Positions 7,426 through 16,650 of a stretch of DNA of 64,000 nucleotides are shown here, one piece after another. How positions within the stretch are numbered: the stretch's first letter is position 1; the number at the start of each line of letters is the position of its first letter. The translations under genes were made by a program, and so were the position numbers. The DNA is from Mechercharimyces sp. CAU 1602 (GTDB lineage Bacteria; Bacillota; Bacilli; Thermoactinomycetales; JANTPT01). A model generated the notes under the pieces. The model was given only the letters and a program-made list of their open reading frames with translations, did not search any database and had not been told where the DNA came from. The DNA lies in NCBI RefSeq assembly GCF_024753565.1, contig NZ_JANTPT010000003.1:62001-126000 (forward strand). Direction: 5' to 3'.

Positions 7426-7653
7426 TCAAGGCAGTATCAAAAACCTTCCTTTGTGAGATTCCAACACTTGGGGAAAAGGGTTATTTTCTTTTTTTGATGC
7501 TTTATTATTCATCTCTTTTACTATCCCACGAATTTCATCCAATTTCTTGTCTTCATTTCTCGTTAAACTAATAGAGGTATTTTTATCAGTTTGATCGTTT
7601 AATTCGGTTTTCTTCATTCCAACGGTAGTGGAGACGATACGTACTTCCTTCAT
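7426..7653 (-). CDS. Overlapping small frame after the DUF4309 lipoprotein, doubtful
   Basis: A 75-residue frame overlaps the end of the lipoprotein gene by 68 bp in another frame. Its distal half (NEDKKLDEIRGIVKEMNN, then SKKENNPFPQVLESHKGRFL) looks protein-like and ends at the terminator, so the transcript covers it. It could be a separate short gene or the true C-terminus of the lipoprotein after a frameshift. No family is recognised and no clear ribosome-binding site is seen. Confidence 0.3.
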   Translation of the reverse strand: MKEVRIVSTTVGMKKTELNDQTDKNTSISLTRNEDKKLDEIRGIVKEMNNKASKKENNPFPQVLESHKGRFLILP

Positions 7654-8215
7654 TTACTTCAACTTGAGTAAAGTATAGTTCGTAATCACCCGTTAGATAT
7701 AGAAGGTCTGAACCAGGAGAAAAGGGATCGGATATCTCTTGATCGGGCTTACCGAGAATAGAGATAATCTCTTTCTTTGATTGGTTGAGAGCAACCTCGA
7801 TCGTCGTTACTTCTTTGCTACCTACTTGGTGATAGAAACGGATTGCTTCATTTTGATAAGAAAAGTAGTCAGCTCCATTGCGGTTGGATTCCAAAGTAGG
7901 TTTCCCCCACTTGCTAATGATTTCTGCTTTTTGAGTTCCAAGAGCAAAGGGAATATAAGTAAGCTTTCCATTGGCTCCTATGGCGAGAGTCTCCTCATCC
8001 AAGACGAATTTTCCTTCTTGAAAAGGCTCTTTTTCAATTTCTTTTTTCTCCCCTTTTTCTTTTCCTGCCTGTGTTGATTCATCGCTTTGGTTAGTCGTTT
8101 TGTTTACTGATGTTTCCTGTGAAGTAGTGGTATCGGTACTACAGCCACTATTCATAAGAAGGATGGCAAGTCCAAAACATATCGAAGTTAGAGCATAGAT
8201 CCTTTTTCTAAGCAA
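7586..8215 (-). CDS. DUF4309/YjgB-like lipoprotein
   Basis: 209 residues with a lipoprotein signal (hydrophobic ALTSICFGLAILLMNSGC, lipobox at Cys 25) and a Ser/Thr/Lys linker. Two repeats of the family follow: GKLTYIPFALGTQKAEII with WGKPT, and ISILGKPDQEIS with LYLTGDYELYF. The family is known from B. subtilis YjgB; its role is unknown. A paralogue lies at 24605-25105, after the Tad genes, and the two share EGKFVL, TYIPF and the GDY strand. It is divergent from the Tad operon and may be a functional partner. The C-terminus may be altered by a frameshift (see 7426-7653). Confidence 0.75.
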   Translation of the reverse strand: MLRKRIYALTSICFGLAILLMNSGCSTDTTTSQETSVNKTTNQSDESTQAGKEKGEKKEIEKEPFQEGKFVLDEETLAIGANGKLTYIPFALGTQKAEIISKWGKPTLESNRNGADYFSYQNEAIRFYHQVGSKEVTTIEVALNQSKKEIISILGKPDQEISDPFSPGSDLLYLTGDYELYFTQVEVNEGSTYRLHYRWNEENRIKRSN

Positions 8216-8531
8216 CGGTATGGTAGCTCCTTTCTCTTTCTTTTTATATGGTTGATAGTTACAGTGAAATAGGGTAAGTTAAATTACAGCATAGCATAAG
8301 ATGGTAATTAAAACCATGGAAAGTATTTTAATGAACCCTGAAATATTTAGTAGAATGCTATTTTAAATTAGTATAATCATTCAAGAGGTTCTATTAAGTA
8401 TCTAGAATAGGGGACATAAAAAACTTAACAAATAGCGAAAACTTTTTTTTGCATTTTGCCAATTTCCCCTTGCCATTCCTTCTTGTTGGGAATATAATAG
8501 CTACTGAAAGTAAGTCTTTCCAACTTTCCCA
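8216..8531. promoter_or_regulatory. Divergent intergenic region upstream of the Tad operon
   Basis: About 316 bp without a gene between the DUF4309 lipoprotein (minus) and the prepilin peptidase (plus). Apart from the plus-strand promoter at 8470-8498, nothing recognisable is present; the lipoprotein promoter must lie in the left half. Confidence 0.5.
8470..8498 (+). promoter_or_regulatory. Sigma-A promoter of the Tad operon
   Basis: TTGCCA (8470-8475), a 17-bp spacer and TATAAT (8493-8498) form a near-consensus vegetative promoter 34 bp upstream of the first Tad gene. Confidence 0.75.
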
Positions 8532-9002
8532 GTGCGAGTGGTGATTCGAATAGTAGAACATACAATTTATCTTTTTCTTATCGCAATTTTGATCGCAGCA
8601 ACTATTACAGATATAAGAGAGCGGATTATCTATGATCGTTTTATTCTCATAGGCTTGGCCTTTACCTTGCTCTTTCGTAGCTTTTATCGAAGTGAGCCGT
8701 GGTGGGAGTATATCGGTACAGGTGTAGGGGTGTTTCTCGTACTGTTTACGATTGCCGTAATCACAAACGAAAATTCGATTGGCGGCGGTGATGTCAAACT
8801 TTTCGCAGTAATTGGGCTGGGGTTGGGCTGGGAGCTATTTTTAGCGGTATTTTTTCTCTCTCATCTTCTTGCTGGGTTATGGTTACTTGGAGTGAAGATG
8901 ATTCGCTGGCACGAGGTGAATAGGAAGACGACTCTTCCGTTTGCGCCTTTTATCTTGATCGGGATGATTGCTGTTTATCTGGTTTCAGTAAATTATGGAT
9001 GA
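8532..9002 (+). CDS. tadV: Prepilin peptidase, CpaA/TadV type (A24)
   Basis: 156 residues, polytopic, of the short CpaA class that lacks the N-methylase domain. Both aspartates of the aspartic protease are seen: Asp 27 in TDIRERIIYD and Asp 87 in the GGGDVKLF motif. It cleaves the leader after Gly in type IV prepilins at the membrane, here presumably the pilin at 14484 and the pseudopilins at 19776 and 23734. GTG 8532 lacks a clear ribosome-binding site, and GTG 8541 is an alternative. It is the first gene of the operon. Confidence 0.9.
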   Translation: MRVVIRIVEHTIYLFLIAILIAATITDIRERIIYDRFILIGLAFTLLFRSFYRSEPWWEYIGTGVGVFLVLFTIAVITNENSIGGGDVKLFAVIGLGLGWELFLAVFFLSHLLAGLWLLGVKMIRWHEVNRKTTLPFAPFILIGMIAVYLVSVNYG

Positions 9003-9107
9003 TGCATTAAGAAATAGCATTAGCTCGCTTTATAAAAATTGGTTGTTGAAACGATGAAGAAATATTTGATACAAAAATCCTATTATATAAGCAGGTGTTA
9101 GATATCA

Positions 9108-9905
9108 ATGCAAGATGCTAAGAGAAGAGCCATCATTTTTTTAGTTGTTGCACTATTACTAGCGGCGTTAGCTGGGTATCTATTCTTACAAAAAGTGAGT
9201 GCGGTGGATGCGCGTATAGGTAACATGGTTGAAGTATACATAGCTAACAAAGAGATTCCATCACGCCAACCACTGAAGAAAGAATATTTCGATACAGTAT
9301 CCATTCCTGAGCAGTACTTGCAAGAAGGTGCGATTACAGCAGGGGAGATTGATGCCATCGCACTTGGTAACAATAGTGTTCCGTTAGAGTACCTCGTCTC
9401 TGTAGTACCGTTGTCAGAAGGTCAGCCGTTGACGAAAAATATCTTGAAAATGCAGTCCCTTCTTACCACCGATGACAAGCGGATGGTTACATTAGGGCAA
9501 TCAGATCGGGTTCAATTTGATGGTCAGTTTGAGGCTAATGATCGAATTGACCTTATAGTATCTGATAAAGGTGGAAATGATACCGTTACCAAAGTTTTTA
9601 TGAAAAATGTACCTATCGTGGGTGTCTCTAAAGATGAAAATGGGGTTGTAAATGCAATCGGATTGGAAATGACGCTAAAAGAAGCTGAGCTTTTTATTCA
9701 TAAACAAAATTTTGCTATCAATATTCGGGTACTAAAAGCACCTAACGAGGAGAACAAGTCTAAAGGAAAGCAAGGAGCGGCGGAAGAAAAGAAGCCTACA
9801 GTAGAACAAAAGGTAGATCCCCCAGCACAGTCGGACCCTACTAAGCAAAATGGGACGGATGAAGGGATGGTTACGGGTGAGCAAGAGGAGAACGAGCATG
9901 AGTAG
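9108..9905 (+). CDS. cpaB: CpaB/RcpC-type pilus assembly protein (SAF domain)
   Basis: 265 residues: one N-terminal membrane anchor (about 7-27, RAIIFLVVALLLAALAGYLF), a SAF domain (VEVYIANKEIPSRQPLKKEY, then LVSVVPLSEGQPLTKNIL), and an RcpC/CpaB core (SDRVQFDGQFEANDRIDLI). The last 50 residues are a low-complexity Lys/Glu/Gln tail. CpaB proteins of Gram-negative Tad systems work with the secretin; a Gram-positive one probably acts at the wall-membrane interface. ATG 9108 follows AGCAGGTG. Confidence 0.88.
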   Translation: MQDAKRRAIIFLVVALLLAALAGYLFLQKVSAVDARIGNMVEVYIANKEIPSRQPLKKEYFDTVSIPEQYLQEGAITAGEIDAIALGNNSVPLEYLVSVVPLSEGQPLTKNILKMQSLLTTDDKRMVTLGQSDRVQFDGQFEANDRIDLIVSDKGGNDTVTKVFMKNVPIVGVSKDENGVVNAIGLEMTLKEAELFIHKQNFAINIRVLKAPNEENKSKGKQGAAEEKKPTVEQKVDPPAQSDPTKQNGTDEGMVTGEQEENEHE

Positions 9906-9969
9906 TTTCCTAGGTTTAGAAGGGGAAGACTGTAAACTCTCGCTATCGTATACCAAAGTATTTGCCTAA
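9898..9969 (+). CDS. Possible 23-residue microprotein between cpaB and tadZ
   Basis: ATG 9898 overlaps the end of cpaB and is preceded by a good AGAGGAG site 7 bases upstream. The peptide begins MSSFLGLEGEDCKLSLSY and ends KVFA. The frame fills most of the 84-bp gap to tadZ. It has no known relatives from memory and could simply be chance; the spacing and ribosome-binding site are the only support. Confidence 0.3.
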   Translation: MSSFLGLEGEDCKLSLSYTKVFA

Positions 9970-9989
9970 AAACTGGAGGTCATCGTGCA

Positions 9990-11162
9990 ATGAATGTCCC
10001 TTATAAACTATTAATTGTTAGCGACGATTCTTTTCAAGCGGAGGATTTACAAGCAAAGGTGAATACCATAATTCCGCAAAATCAGGTGTTGGAATCGAAA
10101 GAGGTGCGGCGAGAAATTGCGCGCATCAAGCCAGATATTGTATTACTTCATGAATCGAAAGAATCAAGTCAGGTGCAAATGCTTCCTTATATAGCAAAAG
10201 AGGCGGCAGATGCATTGGTCATCTTTATTACTGAGCGTCGCGATCCTGTTCGTACACGGGACGTAAATCGGTCGGGTGCATTTGACATTCTGTTTATCCC
10301 TGAAGAGATCCATGCACTTGAAGATGTATTAAGTAGAGCGGTTAAAGCACTGCAAGTAAAGCGTGCAGAGAATGAATCAGCTGCCAGCTTTTCATGGGCA
10401 AAGGGTCAAGTGGTGGCCATGTATAGTGGCAAAGGTGGGAGTGGTCGTAGTTTAATAGCCTCGACGCTCGCGCAAACCATTGGCCTCGATACAAGTTCCA
10501 GCGTCCTACTCGTAGATCTAAACCTGCAATATGGTGGGGTAGAAACACTACTCAAGACTGATAATCAACGGACGCTATATGATCTTACCCCAGTACTTAA
10601 TGAGCTTAACGATAACCATATTCGTAGTGTTACCATGGTGGAGAAGTTTTCGCAAATCGAAGTTCTTCCTAGTCCGGTGGATGCCGAATTAGCAGAACAA
10701 ATTACAGAAGAGCATGTAGAGCGCCTGTTGCGTACAGCACGTCTTTACTATGACTATATCATTGTCGATCTACCAACAGAGATGAACCCACTTACGTATA
10801 GTGTGTTGGAGGAAGCGGATCATATTGGATATGTGATGGTGCCTGATGTGTTGGCGATGAGGGTGTTTGCCAGTGTGCTCGATCTATTTGCCAAGCTAGG
10901 CGTTGATCCATTGGGACGATTAGGTATTATCCTCAATCGTACGAATCGGGATACTGAGCTAACAGAAAAGGATTTGAGTCGTCATTTTCAATATCCTGTA
11001 ATTGGTGAGCTTAGGGAGGATCACAAGAAAGTACAACAGCTAGTTAATCAGGGAAGTCCGATGCGTACCACTCGTCGTGAACGTGGACTCCCAGGGTTTG
11101 CTCGCGATATTCAGAAGCTTGCCAAGTGGCTGTTGACCAATCAATCGAGCGAATCGGCTTAA
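9990..11162 (+). CDS. tadZ: TadZ/CpaE-type ATPase (MinD/ParA superfamily)
   Basis: 390 residues: an N-terminal receiver-like domain (1-120, YKLLIVSDDSFQAEDL) and a MinD/ParA-like domain from about 138. The deviant Walker A reads YSGKGGSGRS, with the signature Lys 148 but Arg in place of the second Lys, as is common in TadZ proteins. SVLLVDLNLQYGG is the switch region. TadZ localises the Tad machine at the cell pole or membrane. ATG 9990 follows CTGGAGGT, and tadA begins 13 bp after the stop. Confidence 0.9.
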   Translation: MNVPYKLLIVSDDSFQAEDLQAKVNTIIPQNQVLESKEVRREIARIKPDIVLLHESKESSQVQMLPYIAKEAADALVIFITERRDPVRTRDVNRSGAFDILFIPEEIHALEDVLSRAVKALQVKRAENESAASFSWAKGQVVAMYSGKGGSGRSLIASTLAQTIGLDTSSSVLLVDLNLQYGGVETLLKTDNQRTLYDLTPVLNELNDNHIRSVTMVEKFSQIEVLPSPVDAELAEQITEEHVERLLRTARLYYDYIIVDLPTEMNPLTYSVLEEADHIGYVMVPDVLAMRVFASVLDLFAKLGVDPLGRLGIILNRTNRDTELTEKDLSRHFQYPVIGELREDHKKVQQLVNQGSPMRTTRRERGLPGFARDIQKLAKWLLTNQSSESA

Positions 11163-11175
11163 GGAGGAAACAAGC

Positions 11176-12534
11176 ATGTCCTTATTCACACAAGGAAAAG
11201 AGAATAGTAGACTGCCGCATCGCAGTAAGCAAGATATGCGTGCTCCCTCCGTAAACGATAATCGCGTAGATGAATTGGCTCATCACTTTAAGGCGCGGTT
11301 ACTGCGAGAGACAGATCTTGAAAAGCTGACCAGTATGGCTTCTTCGGAACTGCGAGTCACCCTCGACCGCTTGATTGGTCGCTATCTTGCAGATGAACAG
11401 GTGGTAATTACTCGTCAAGATCGGGACCGCCTCATTTCTCGCATCATCGATGAATCAGTAGGGTTTGGACCTCTAGAGCCCCTGCTGGAAGACGATACGA
11501 TCACTGAGATCATGGTGAACGGACCAAGAGAGGTCTATTATGAGAAAGCAGGACGACTACATAAGACGGACATCGAATTTCGCGACGAGGAAGCCCTTCG
11601 CCATGTGATTGACCGGATTGTTGCCCCGATTGGTAGACGGATTGATGTGAGTTCACCGATGGTGGATGCCCGTCTCCCTGATGGAAGTCGTGTGAACGCA
11701 GTGATTCCACCCATCAGTCTAAAAGGCTCGCTTATGTCGATTCGTAAGTTTCGCAAAGAACCGATCAGCTTAGCTGACCTTGTCGGTTTTAATAGCTTAA
11801 CGGACGGAATGGGAAAGTTTCTTACCAGTCTTGTACGTGCGAAGCTTAATATTATTATCTCAGGCGGGACAGGTAGTGGTAAAACAACTCTTCTCAACGC
11901 ACTGGCGTGCTTCATTCCTGAGAATGAGCGGATTGTTACGATTGAGGATATGGCAGAGCTACGTATCCCTCACCCTCATGTGGCAGGGATGGAGGGGCGG
12001 CCTTCTAACGTAGAAGGAAAAGGTGAAGTAAGCATTCGTCAGCTGGTGAGAAACTCACTCCGGATGCGTCCAGATCGCATAATTGTAGGTGAGGTGCGTG
12101 GTTCTGAAGCCTTTGATATGTTGCAGGCGATGAATACGGGTCACGAAGGTTCACTTACCACCGTGCACGCCAATACTCCATCAGATGCGATGAGTCGTTT
12201 GGAAGGGATGGTCATGATGTCAGGCATGGATCTCCCGTCAGAGATCATTCGCCAATACATCGTCGGTGCCGTTGATTACATCGTGCAAATCACCCGTCTT
12301 CCCGATGGTCAGCGCAAAATGCTCAATATCTCAGAGATGCGCTCTAAACCGGATGGCTCTGTACAGATGGTGGACATCTACCGCTACGTACAAACAAATG
12401 TAAACGCAGATGGGCGTGTGCAAGGTTACTTTACCCCAACCGGAAACCTCCCTGAATGCTTGGGTCGAATGCAAGCATATGGTGTGCCGATGAAGCAAGC
12501 AGAATTCCGCCCAGTAGAAGGAGGGAGAGCTTAA
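11176..12534 (+). CDS. tadA: TadA/CpaF secretion ATPase
   Basis: 452 residues of the VirB11/GspE superfamily: N-terminal helical domain, then [20 protein letters not shown], Walker [10 protein letters not shown] (about 231-238), Asp box, Walker B with [12 protein letters not shown] and the His box [12 protein letters not shown]. It is the hexameric cytoplasmic motor that drives assembly, and perhaps retraction, of the Tad pilus. ATG 11176 follows a perfect AAGGAGG. The tadB start overlaps its stop (TAATG). Confidence 0.97.
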   Translation: MSLFTQGKENSRLPHRSKQDMRAPSVNDNRVDELAHHFKARLLRETDLEKLTSMASSELRVTLDRLIGRYLADEQVVITRQDRDRLISRIIDESVGFGPLEPLLEDDTITEIMVNGPREVYYEKAGRLHKTDIEFRDEEALRHVIDRIVAPIGRRIDVSSPMVDARLPDGSRVNAVIPPISLKGSLMSIRKFRKEPISLADLVGFNSLTDGMGKFLTSLVRAKLNIIISGGTGSGKTTLLNALACFIPENERIVTIEDMAELRIPHPHVAGMEGRPSNVEGKGEVSIRQLVRNSLRMRPDRIIVGEVRGSEAFDMLQAMNTGHEGSLTTVHANTPSDAMSRLEGMVMMSGMDLPSEIIRQYIVGAVDYIVQITRLPDGQRKMLNISEMRSKPDGSVQMVDIYRYVQTNVNADGRVQGYFTPTGNLPECLGRMQAYGVPMKQAEFRPVEGGRA

Positions 12535-13469
12535 TGGACACAGGACTATTAGTCGCCCTCTTCGGTGGCGGTGCCGTCTTTTGCTGGCTCTTGGCGATGT
12601 ATCATGTGTTGAAGATGCGGAGGGCGAAAGGAAGGACGAGTGAACGTGTGGAAAAATGGTTCACTTCCGACTCTACCGCCCGCTGGTCCGACTCCCTCGC
12701 CGATCGCCTCGACGAAATGAAATGGGCAAAGAAGCTAGAACCAAAACTAAAACGAGCAAGCATAAAGCTGAGGCCGTCGGAGTATGGGGCGATAATGATT
12801 GTTGGGTGGTTTGCGATCCTCTTATTTTTTTATTACTTAATGAGCTTTCCATTTTGGGTTAGCTTTTTGTTAGCAGATATTCTTCTCCCACTGGGATCAA
12901 CTTTACTCTTGAGCTCTCGGAAACATATCTATGTTCACCAAATTAACAAACAGCTTTCGGAAGTATGTAGGTTGCTAAGTAGTGCAGCTAGAGCAGGTCT
13001 TTCGATTCCACAAGGACTTGAATTGGTTGTTAAAGAAATGCCTTCTCCGATTAAGGATGAACTTGGGATTGTAGTTCGAGAATTAAAGCTAGGAAAGGAC
13101 ACGGAAATGGCATTAAAGGATATGTTAGTCCGTGTGAAAAGTAAAGATGTACAGGTGTTTGTAAATGCACTCATCATTCAACGTAGAGCGGGTGGAGACC
13201 TGGCAAGCGTATTGGCGGAAATGGCAAACACAATGGAAGAACGGAAGATCATTCACAAGACGATTGACTCAACGATTGCACAAGCAAGATATTCAGCTTA
13301 TTTATTGCCGATTATTTCGATCTTTATCGTTGTGATGATGAGCAAGATGATTGACAACTTCTATGATTTCTTTACATCCATGTTTGGAATTATTGTTGTA
13401 AGTATTTTTGTTGTGATGCAGGTTCTTGGTTTTATCATTGTGAAGAAGATTGCAGATATTAGAGTATAG
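12534..13469 (+). CDS. tadB: TadB inner-membrane platform protein
   Basis: 311 residues with membrane segments near the start (LVALFGGGAVFCWLLAMYHV), in the middle (about 83-125) and at the C-terminus, around a T2SS-F domain (LSEVCRLLSSAARAGLSIPQ, then RRAGGDLASVLAEMANTMEE). With TadC it forms the membrane platform contacted by TadA. The start is set at ATG 12534, overlapping the tadA stop and preceded by GAAGGAGGGAG; a longer upstream frame would overlap tadA by 80 bp and is not likely. Confidence 0.93.
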   Translation: MDTGLLVALFGGGAVFCWLLAMYHVLKMRRAKGRTSERVEKWFTSDSTARWSDSLADRLDEMKWAKKLEPKLKRASIKLRPSEYGAIMIVGWFAILLFFYYLMSFPFWVSFLLADILLPLGSTLLLSSRKHIYVHQINKQLSEVCRLLSSAARAGLSIPQGLELVVKEMPSPIKDELGIVVRELKLGKDTEMALKDMLVRVKSKDVQVFVNALIIQRRAGGDLASVLAEMANTMEERKIIHKTIDSTIAQARYSAYLLPIISIFIVVMMSKMIDNFYDFFTSMFGIIVVSIFVVMQVLGFIIVKKIADIRV

Positions 13470-13479
13470 GGGGGAGATC

Positions 13480-14382
13480 ATGGCAATTTTCTTATCAGTT
13501 ATTGGTGCATGGTTTTGCCTCTTATTCGGGGCTATATCTTATTTTTCGTTTCAAAAAGAACAGGTTTCGGTTAGATCCAACTTAGATGTCCTTATCCCCC
13601 CCTGGAAGTATCTTAAGCAAAAATCCAGTCAGGTTCATCCTGTACATCGATGGATGGACGGACTATCCGATACGGGGAAGAAAATTGAGATATTGAGTGA
13701 TCCTATAGAATTAGAGGACATTTTGATTAAAGCGGGCTTTCCATATCAGATGACGATTGATCGCATTCAAGGGGCAAAGGTGCTCTTTATGTTAGGTGGT
13801 CTAGCTTGTGGTTTTGTTGCTTATGTCATAGGTCTTCCTTTCGCTACCTTATCTCTTATATTCTTGCCATTCATCGGTTATTTACTACCTATATACGGAA
13901 TTAAATTACTGGCTAAGAGACGTCAAGATCAAATACGTTATGATCTACCAGATTTTCTAGATATGATGAGTATTACTTTGCAAGCAGGAATGGGTTTGGA
14001 TGAAGCTCTTGCCTATTATTCTGAAACGAATAAAGGTCCACTAAGTGAGGAGTTTGCCCGTCTAAATCAAGAAATTTTGTTTGGGGTTCAAAGAGAAACC
14101 GCATATCGTGCTTTTTTACGCAGAACTACCTCTTCGGAACTAGAAGCATTAATTCAATCATTAATTCAAGCACATAATTTAGGTACCCCTATCGCAGCAA
14201 CATTTGCTCAACAAGCACAAGAAATGAGGCGTATGCGTGCGGAACAAGCAAAAGAAGCAGCAGGCAAAGCATCTCCTAAGATTTCCTTGGTAAGTACTCT
14301 GCTTATAGCACCATCTATTATGCTCTTAATGGTCGGGGCTATTGTATATGGATACTTTATTGCAGGAGATATATTTGGATGA
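13480..14382 (+). CDS. tadC: TadC inner-membrane platform protein
   Basis: 300 residues with an N-terminal membrane segment, two more near 100-145 and two at the C-terminus, and a T2SS-F domain (YDLPDFLDMMSITLQAGMGL, then LEALIQSLIQAHNLGTPIAA). It partners TadB in the pilus assembly platform. ATG 13480 follows GGGGGGAG by 4 bp and is preferred over the longer TTG frame that would overlap tadB. A 100-bp gap with no terminator separates it from the pilin. Confidence 0.93.
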   Translation: MAIFLSVIGAWFCLLFGAISYFSFQKEQVSVRSNLDVLIPPWKYLKQKSSQVHPVHRWMDGLSDTGKKIEILSDPIELEDILIKAGFPYQMTIDRIQGAKVLFMLGGLACGFVAYVIGLPFATLSLIFLPFIGYLLPIYGIKLLAKRRQDQIRYDLPDFLDMMSITLQAGMGLDEALAYYSETNKGPLSEEFARLNQEILFGVQRETAYRAFLRRTTSSELEALIQSLIQAHNLGTPIAATFAQQAQEMRRMRAEQAKEAAGKASPKISLVSTLLIAPSIMLLMVGAIVYGYFIAGDIFG

Positions 14383-14483
14383 AGCCAAATTAGGGGGTGG
14401 TTAAAACAGCATAAATTGATAGATAGAACTTGTACTAAGGAATAGAATTTCAACTTACAACTAAAATTTAAGGAGGAAGTAAA

Positions 14484-14813
14484 GTGAACAAGTGGACGGA
14501 GATACAGCTAGGCTTGGCGATGGTACGTGAGTATTTGCCAACACTAAGAAAGACAGCATCGAGCAAGAAAGGATCACCTACGCTAGAGTATGTTGTAATC
14601 ATCGCAGTGGGAGCAACATTTGCCGGAATTTTGTTAAATGTATTTAAAACTGATGAGGGAAACTCAATTGCTAATGAATTAACAACCAAAGTTAAAAATA
14701 TGATTACAAATTCAGGTGATTTAGTAGGTGGTGGTTCCGATGCCGATGCAGAAGCTAAGAAGGAATGTGAGAAGCAAGGTGGTACTTGGAAAGATGGTGA
14801 GTGTCAAGGGTAA
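14484..14813 (+). CDS. Tad-type prepilin (Flp-like major pilin candidate)
   Basis: 109 residues with a type IV prepilin signal: a basic leader, the cleavage site Gly before SPTLEYVVIIA with Glu at position +5, and a hydrophobic helix to about residue 55. The mature part ends in a short loop with two Cys, CEKQGGTWKDGEC, likely a disulfide. Flp pilins are usually 50-75 residues, so this one carries an extra polar C-terminal domain. GTG 14484 follows AAGGAGGAAG. It is probably processed by TadV and polymerised by TadA. Confidence 0.8.
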   Translation: MNKWTEIQLGLAMVREYLPTLRKTASSKKGSPTLEYVVIIAVGATFAGILLNVFKTDEGNSIANELTTKVKNMITNSGDLVGGGSDADAEAKKECEKQGGTWKDGECQG

Positions 14814-14833
14814 AGGAAATTAAAACAAATAAT

Positions 14834-14868
14834 TAAAGGTGTAGCTTACTGCCGTGTGAGCTACACCT
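14834..14868 (+). terminator. Stem-loop after the pilin gene
   Basis: AAGGTGTAGCTTA pairs with TGAGCTACACCTT across an 8-base loop. There is no T-run, so it may be an RNA-stabilising or processing hairpin at the end of the pilin message rather than a full terminator. Confidence 0.5.
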
Positions 14869-14887
14869 TGATAGGGAAGGTGATCTT

Positions 14888-16243
14888 ATGTTGACGAGAT
14901 ATGGAATCAGGCTTTTTACGTTATTCCTGTCTGCTTGTCTGCTTGTGTCGTGCTCTAATTCTACCCCCACCCCTCCTGTTTCTGATAAAAAAGAAGAGGA
15001 GAAAGGACAAGTAGAAAAAGTGGAAGTAAAAGACTTTGAACCTGCCAAGGAAGTAGAGGGAATGCTAACTGAAGGACCAGGAAAGTACGCAGGAGAACGT
15101 TATGATAAGAAGAGAATAAAGGAAGAATTAATGCAGTTTTCAAAAGGCCTAACCGGTCAGGAAGCATACAAAAAATTATTGCAGTTATTAGCCGAAGACT
15201 ATGCACCAATCGATAAGAAATATAAAAATTTTGATTATACATTCTATAATCCGAATGCGGACGATACACCTAATGGGACAGATGATAAAGGCTCCGATAA
15301 TAAGAGTGACAAGTCTGCTCAAGTGAGTATTTTAATCGATGCAAGTGGAAGCATGGCGGGAAAAGTGAATGGACAAACCAAAATGAAGTTGGCGAAAGAG
15401 GCAGCAGAGCGATTTGCTTCTTCACTTCCGCAGAATGTGAAAGTTTCTGTCGTAACTTATGGGCATAAAGGGAGCAATCGTGAACAGGACAAGAAAGTAT
15501 CATGTAATAGTACAGAAGAGATCTATCCTTTGTCCGAGTATAATGAAGCGAAATTTAATAAAGCATTGAACAATATTAACCCCACAGGTTGGACGCCTAT
15601 TGCATCTGCAATCGAAAAAACCCATCAATCACTTCAACAAAATACAAGTGCAGATACTGAAAACGTCGTATTTATTATAAGCGATGGAATAGAGACATGT
15701 GATGGAAATCCTGTAGATGCGGCAAAGAGCCTTCATCAGTCCAATATTCAAGCTGTTGTCAATATCGTAGGATTTGATGTTAATAATGAGGCTCAGCAAG
15801 AATTGAAGAAGATAGCAGATATCGGCGGAGGGGAGTATGAAACTGTTAAGAGTGCGAAAGACCTTAACTCATACTTTAATAAGAAGAATATGGAGTTGAT
15901 TTCAGCATGGTCTAAGTGGGGGGGGGATAGTAAAATAGAAATTTCAAGGATGTATAATGATAAATTTAATGAACTAGGTAAAATAAGTAAAGAATTCAAT
16001 GGAACAATAGATTTAGAATATGCAAGGTTGCAAGATGCCTTTACACAATTACAAAAAGAAGAAATACTAAACAGTGGAGCAATAAATGATTTGAATCGCA
16101 TTCTCTTAGATCGTAAAAATAAATTAGATAGATATTATTTAGATAAACACCGAGGTCTAAATATTATTATAAGTACGAATTATCATTCTATTAAAAGTAA
16201 GATAGAAAAAATAAGACAAGAAAATATAAAAAAAAATAAGTAG
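14888..16243 (+). CDS. vWA lipoprotein, family A copy 1
   Basis: 451 residues. Lipoprotein signal with lipobox LVSC at Cys 22; acidic/lysine linker; conserved block EGMLTEGPGKYAGERYD (about 57-73); von Willebrand A domain at about 145-330 with a complete MIDAS: DASGSM (151-156), Thr in GWTP (236) and Asp 266 in ISDGIE. Cys 206 and Cys 271 are conserved in all copies and may pair. The C-terminal 110 residues are helical and variable. B. subtilis YwmC/YwmD are relatives from memory. MIDAS domains bind protein ligands through a metal; the partner may be the secreted B protein next door. Confidence 0.85.
   Translation: MLTRYGIRLFTLFLSACLLVSCSNSTPTPPVSDKKEEEKGQVEKVEVKDFEPAKEVEGMLTEGPGKYAGERYDKKRIKEELMQFSKGLTGQEAYKKLLQLLAEDYAPIDKKYKNFDYTFYNPNADDTPNGTDDKGSDNKSDKSAQVSILIDASGSMAGKVNGQTKMKLAKEAAERFASSLPQNVKVSVVTYGHKGSNREQDKKVSCNSTEEIYPLSEYNEAKFNKALNNINPTGWTPIASAIEKTHQSLQQNTSADTENVVFIISDGIETCDGNPVDAAKSLHQSNIQAVVNIVGFDVNNEAQQELKKIADIGGGEYETVKSAKDLNSYFNKKNMELISAWSKWGGDSKIEISRMYNDKFNELGKISKEFNGTIDLEYARLQDAFTQLQKEEILNSGAINDLNRILLDRKNKLDRYYLDKHRGLNIIISTNYHSIKSKIEKIRQENIKKNK
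15028..15920 (+). repeat. Near-identical core of vWA copy 1 (partner 25582-26475)
   Basis: The linker-to-vWA part of copies 1 and 2 is almost identical at the base level from AAAGACTTTGAACCTGCC onward to the end of the vWA domain, while the signal peptides and the C-terminal tails differ strongly. This pattern indicates gene conversion or recombination of the core. Confidence 0.85.
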
Positions 16244-16348
16244 GCTTGTAGGTGGCGTTTTAGAGAGAAGAATACAAGCAATAGGGTAATAATTTTAATT
16301 GAATGGTTTCTATATGCATGTATTTATGGGCTTTTAATAATATGCATT

Positions 16349-16650
16349 TGATACCTAGGGGTGGAAGTAATTATGAATAAAATGAAGCAACGATTTTTTG
16401 CAAAAGTGATTTTACTATTTTACAGCTTCATGTACGTATTCTCGTTCATGAGTATAGCGTATGCTGGGAATAACGCAGTAACTGTTCCTGATATTGAAAC
16501 AAATGTGGAAATCCAGTTCCCTAGTGTGGAGACCCGGGTTTATATACAAGATCCGGAAGTAAAAACGGAGTCAAACACAGATACGAAGAAAGTAGATAGT
16601 AGCGGGGGATTTACTTCATCCGGATGGTATAAAAGTGTTAAATATGTAGT
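16349..16650 (+). repeat. 5' part of family B copy 1, duplicated at 26932-27220
   Basis: Leader, ribosome-binding site and first 90 codons are nearly base-identical to the truncated copy at 26932-27220, starting with TGATACCTAGGGGTGGAAG. Confidence 0.85.
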
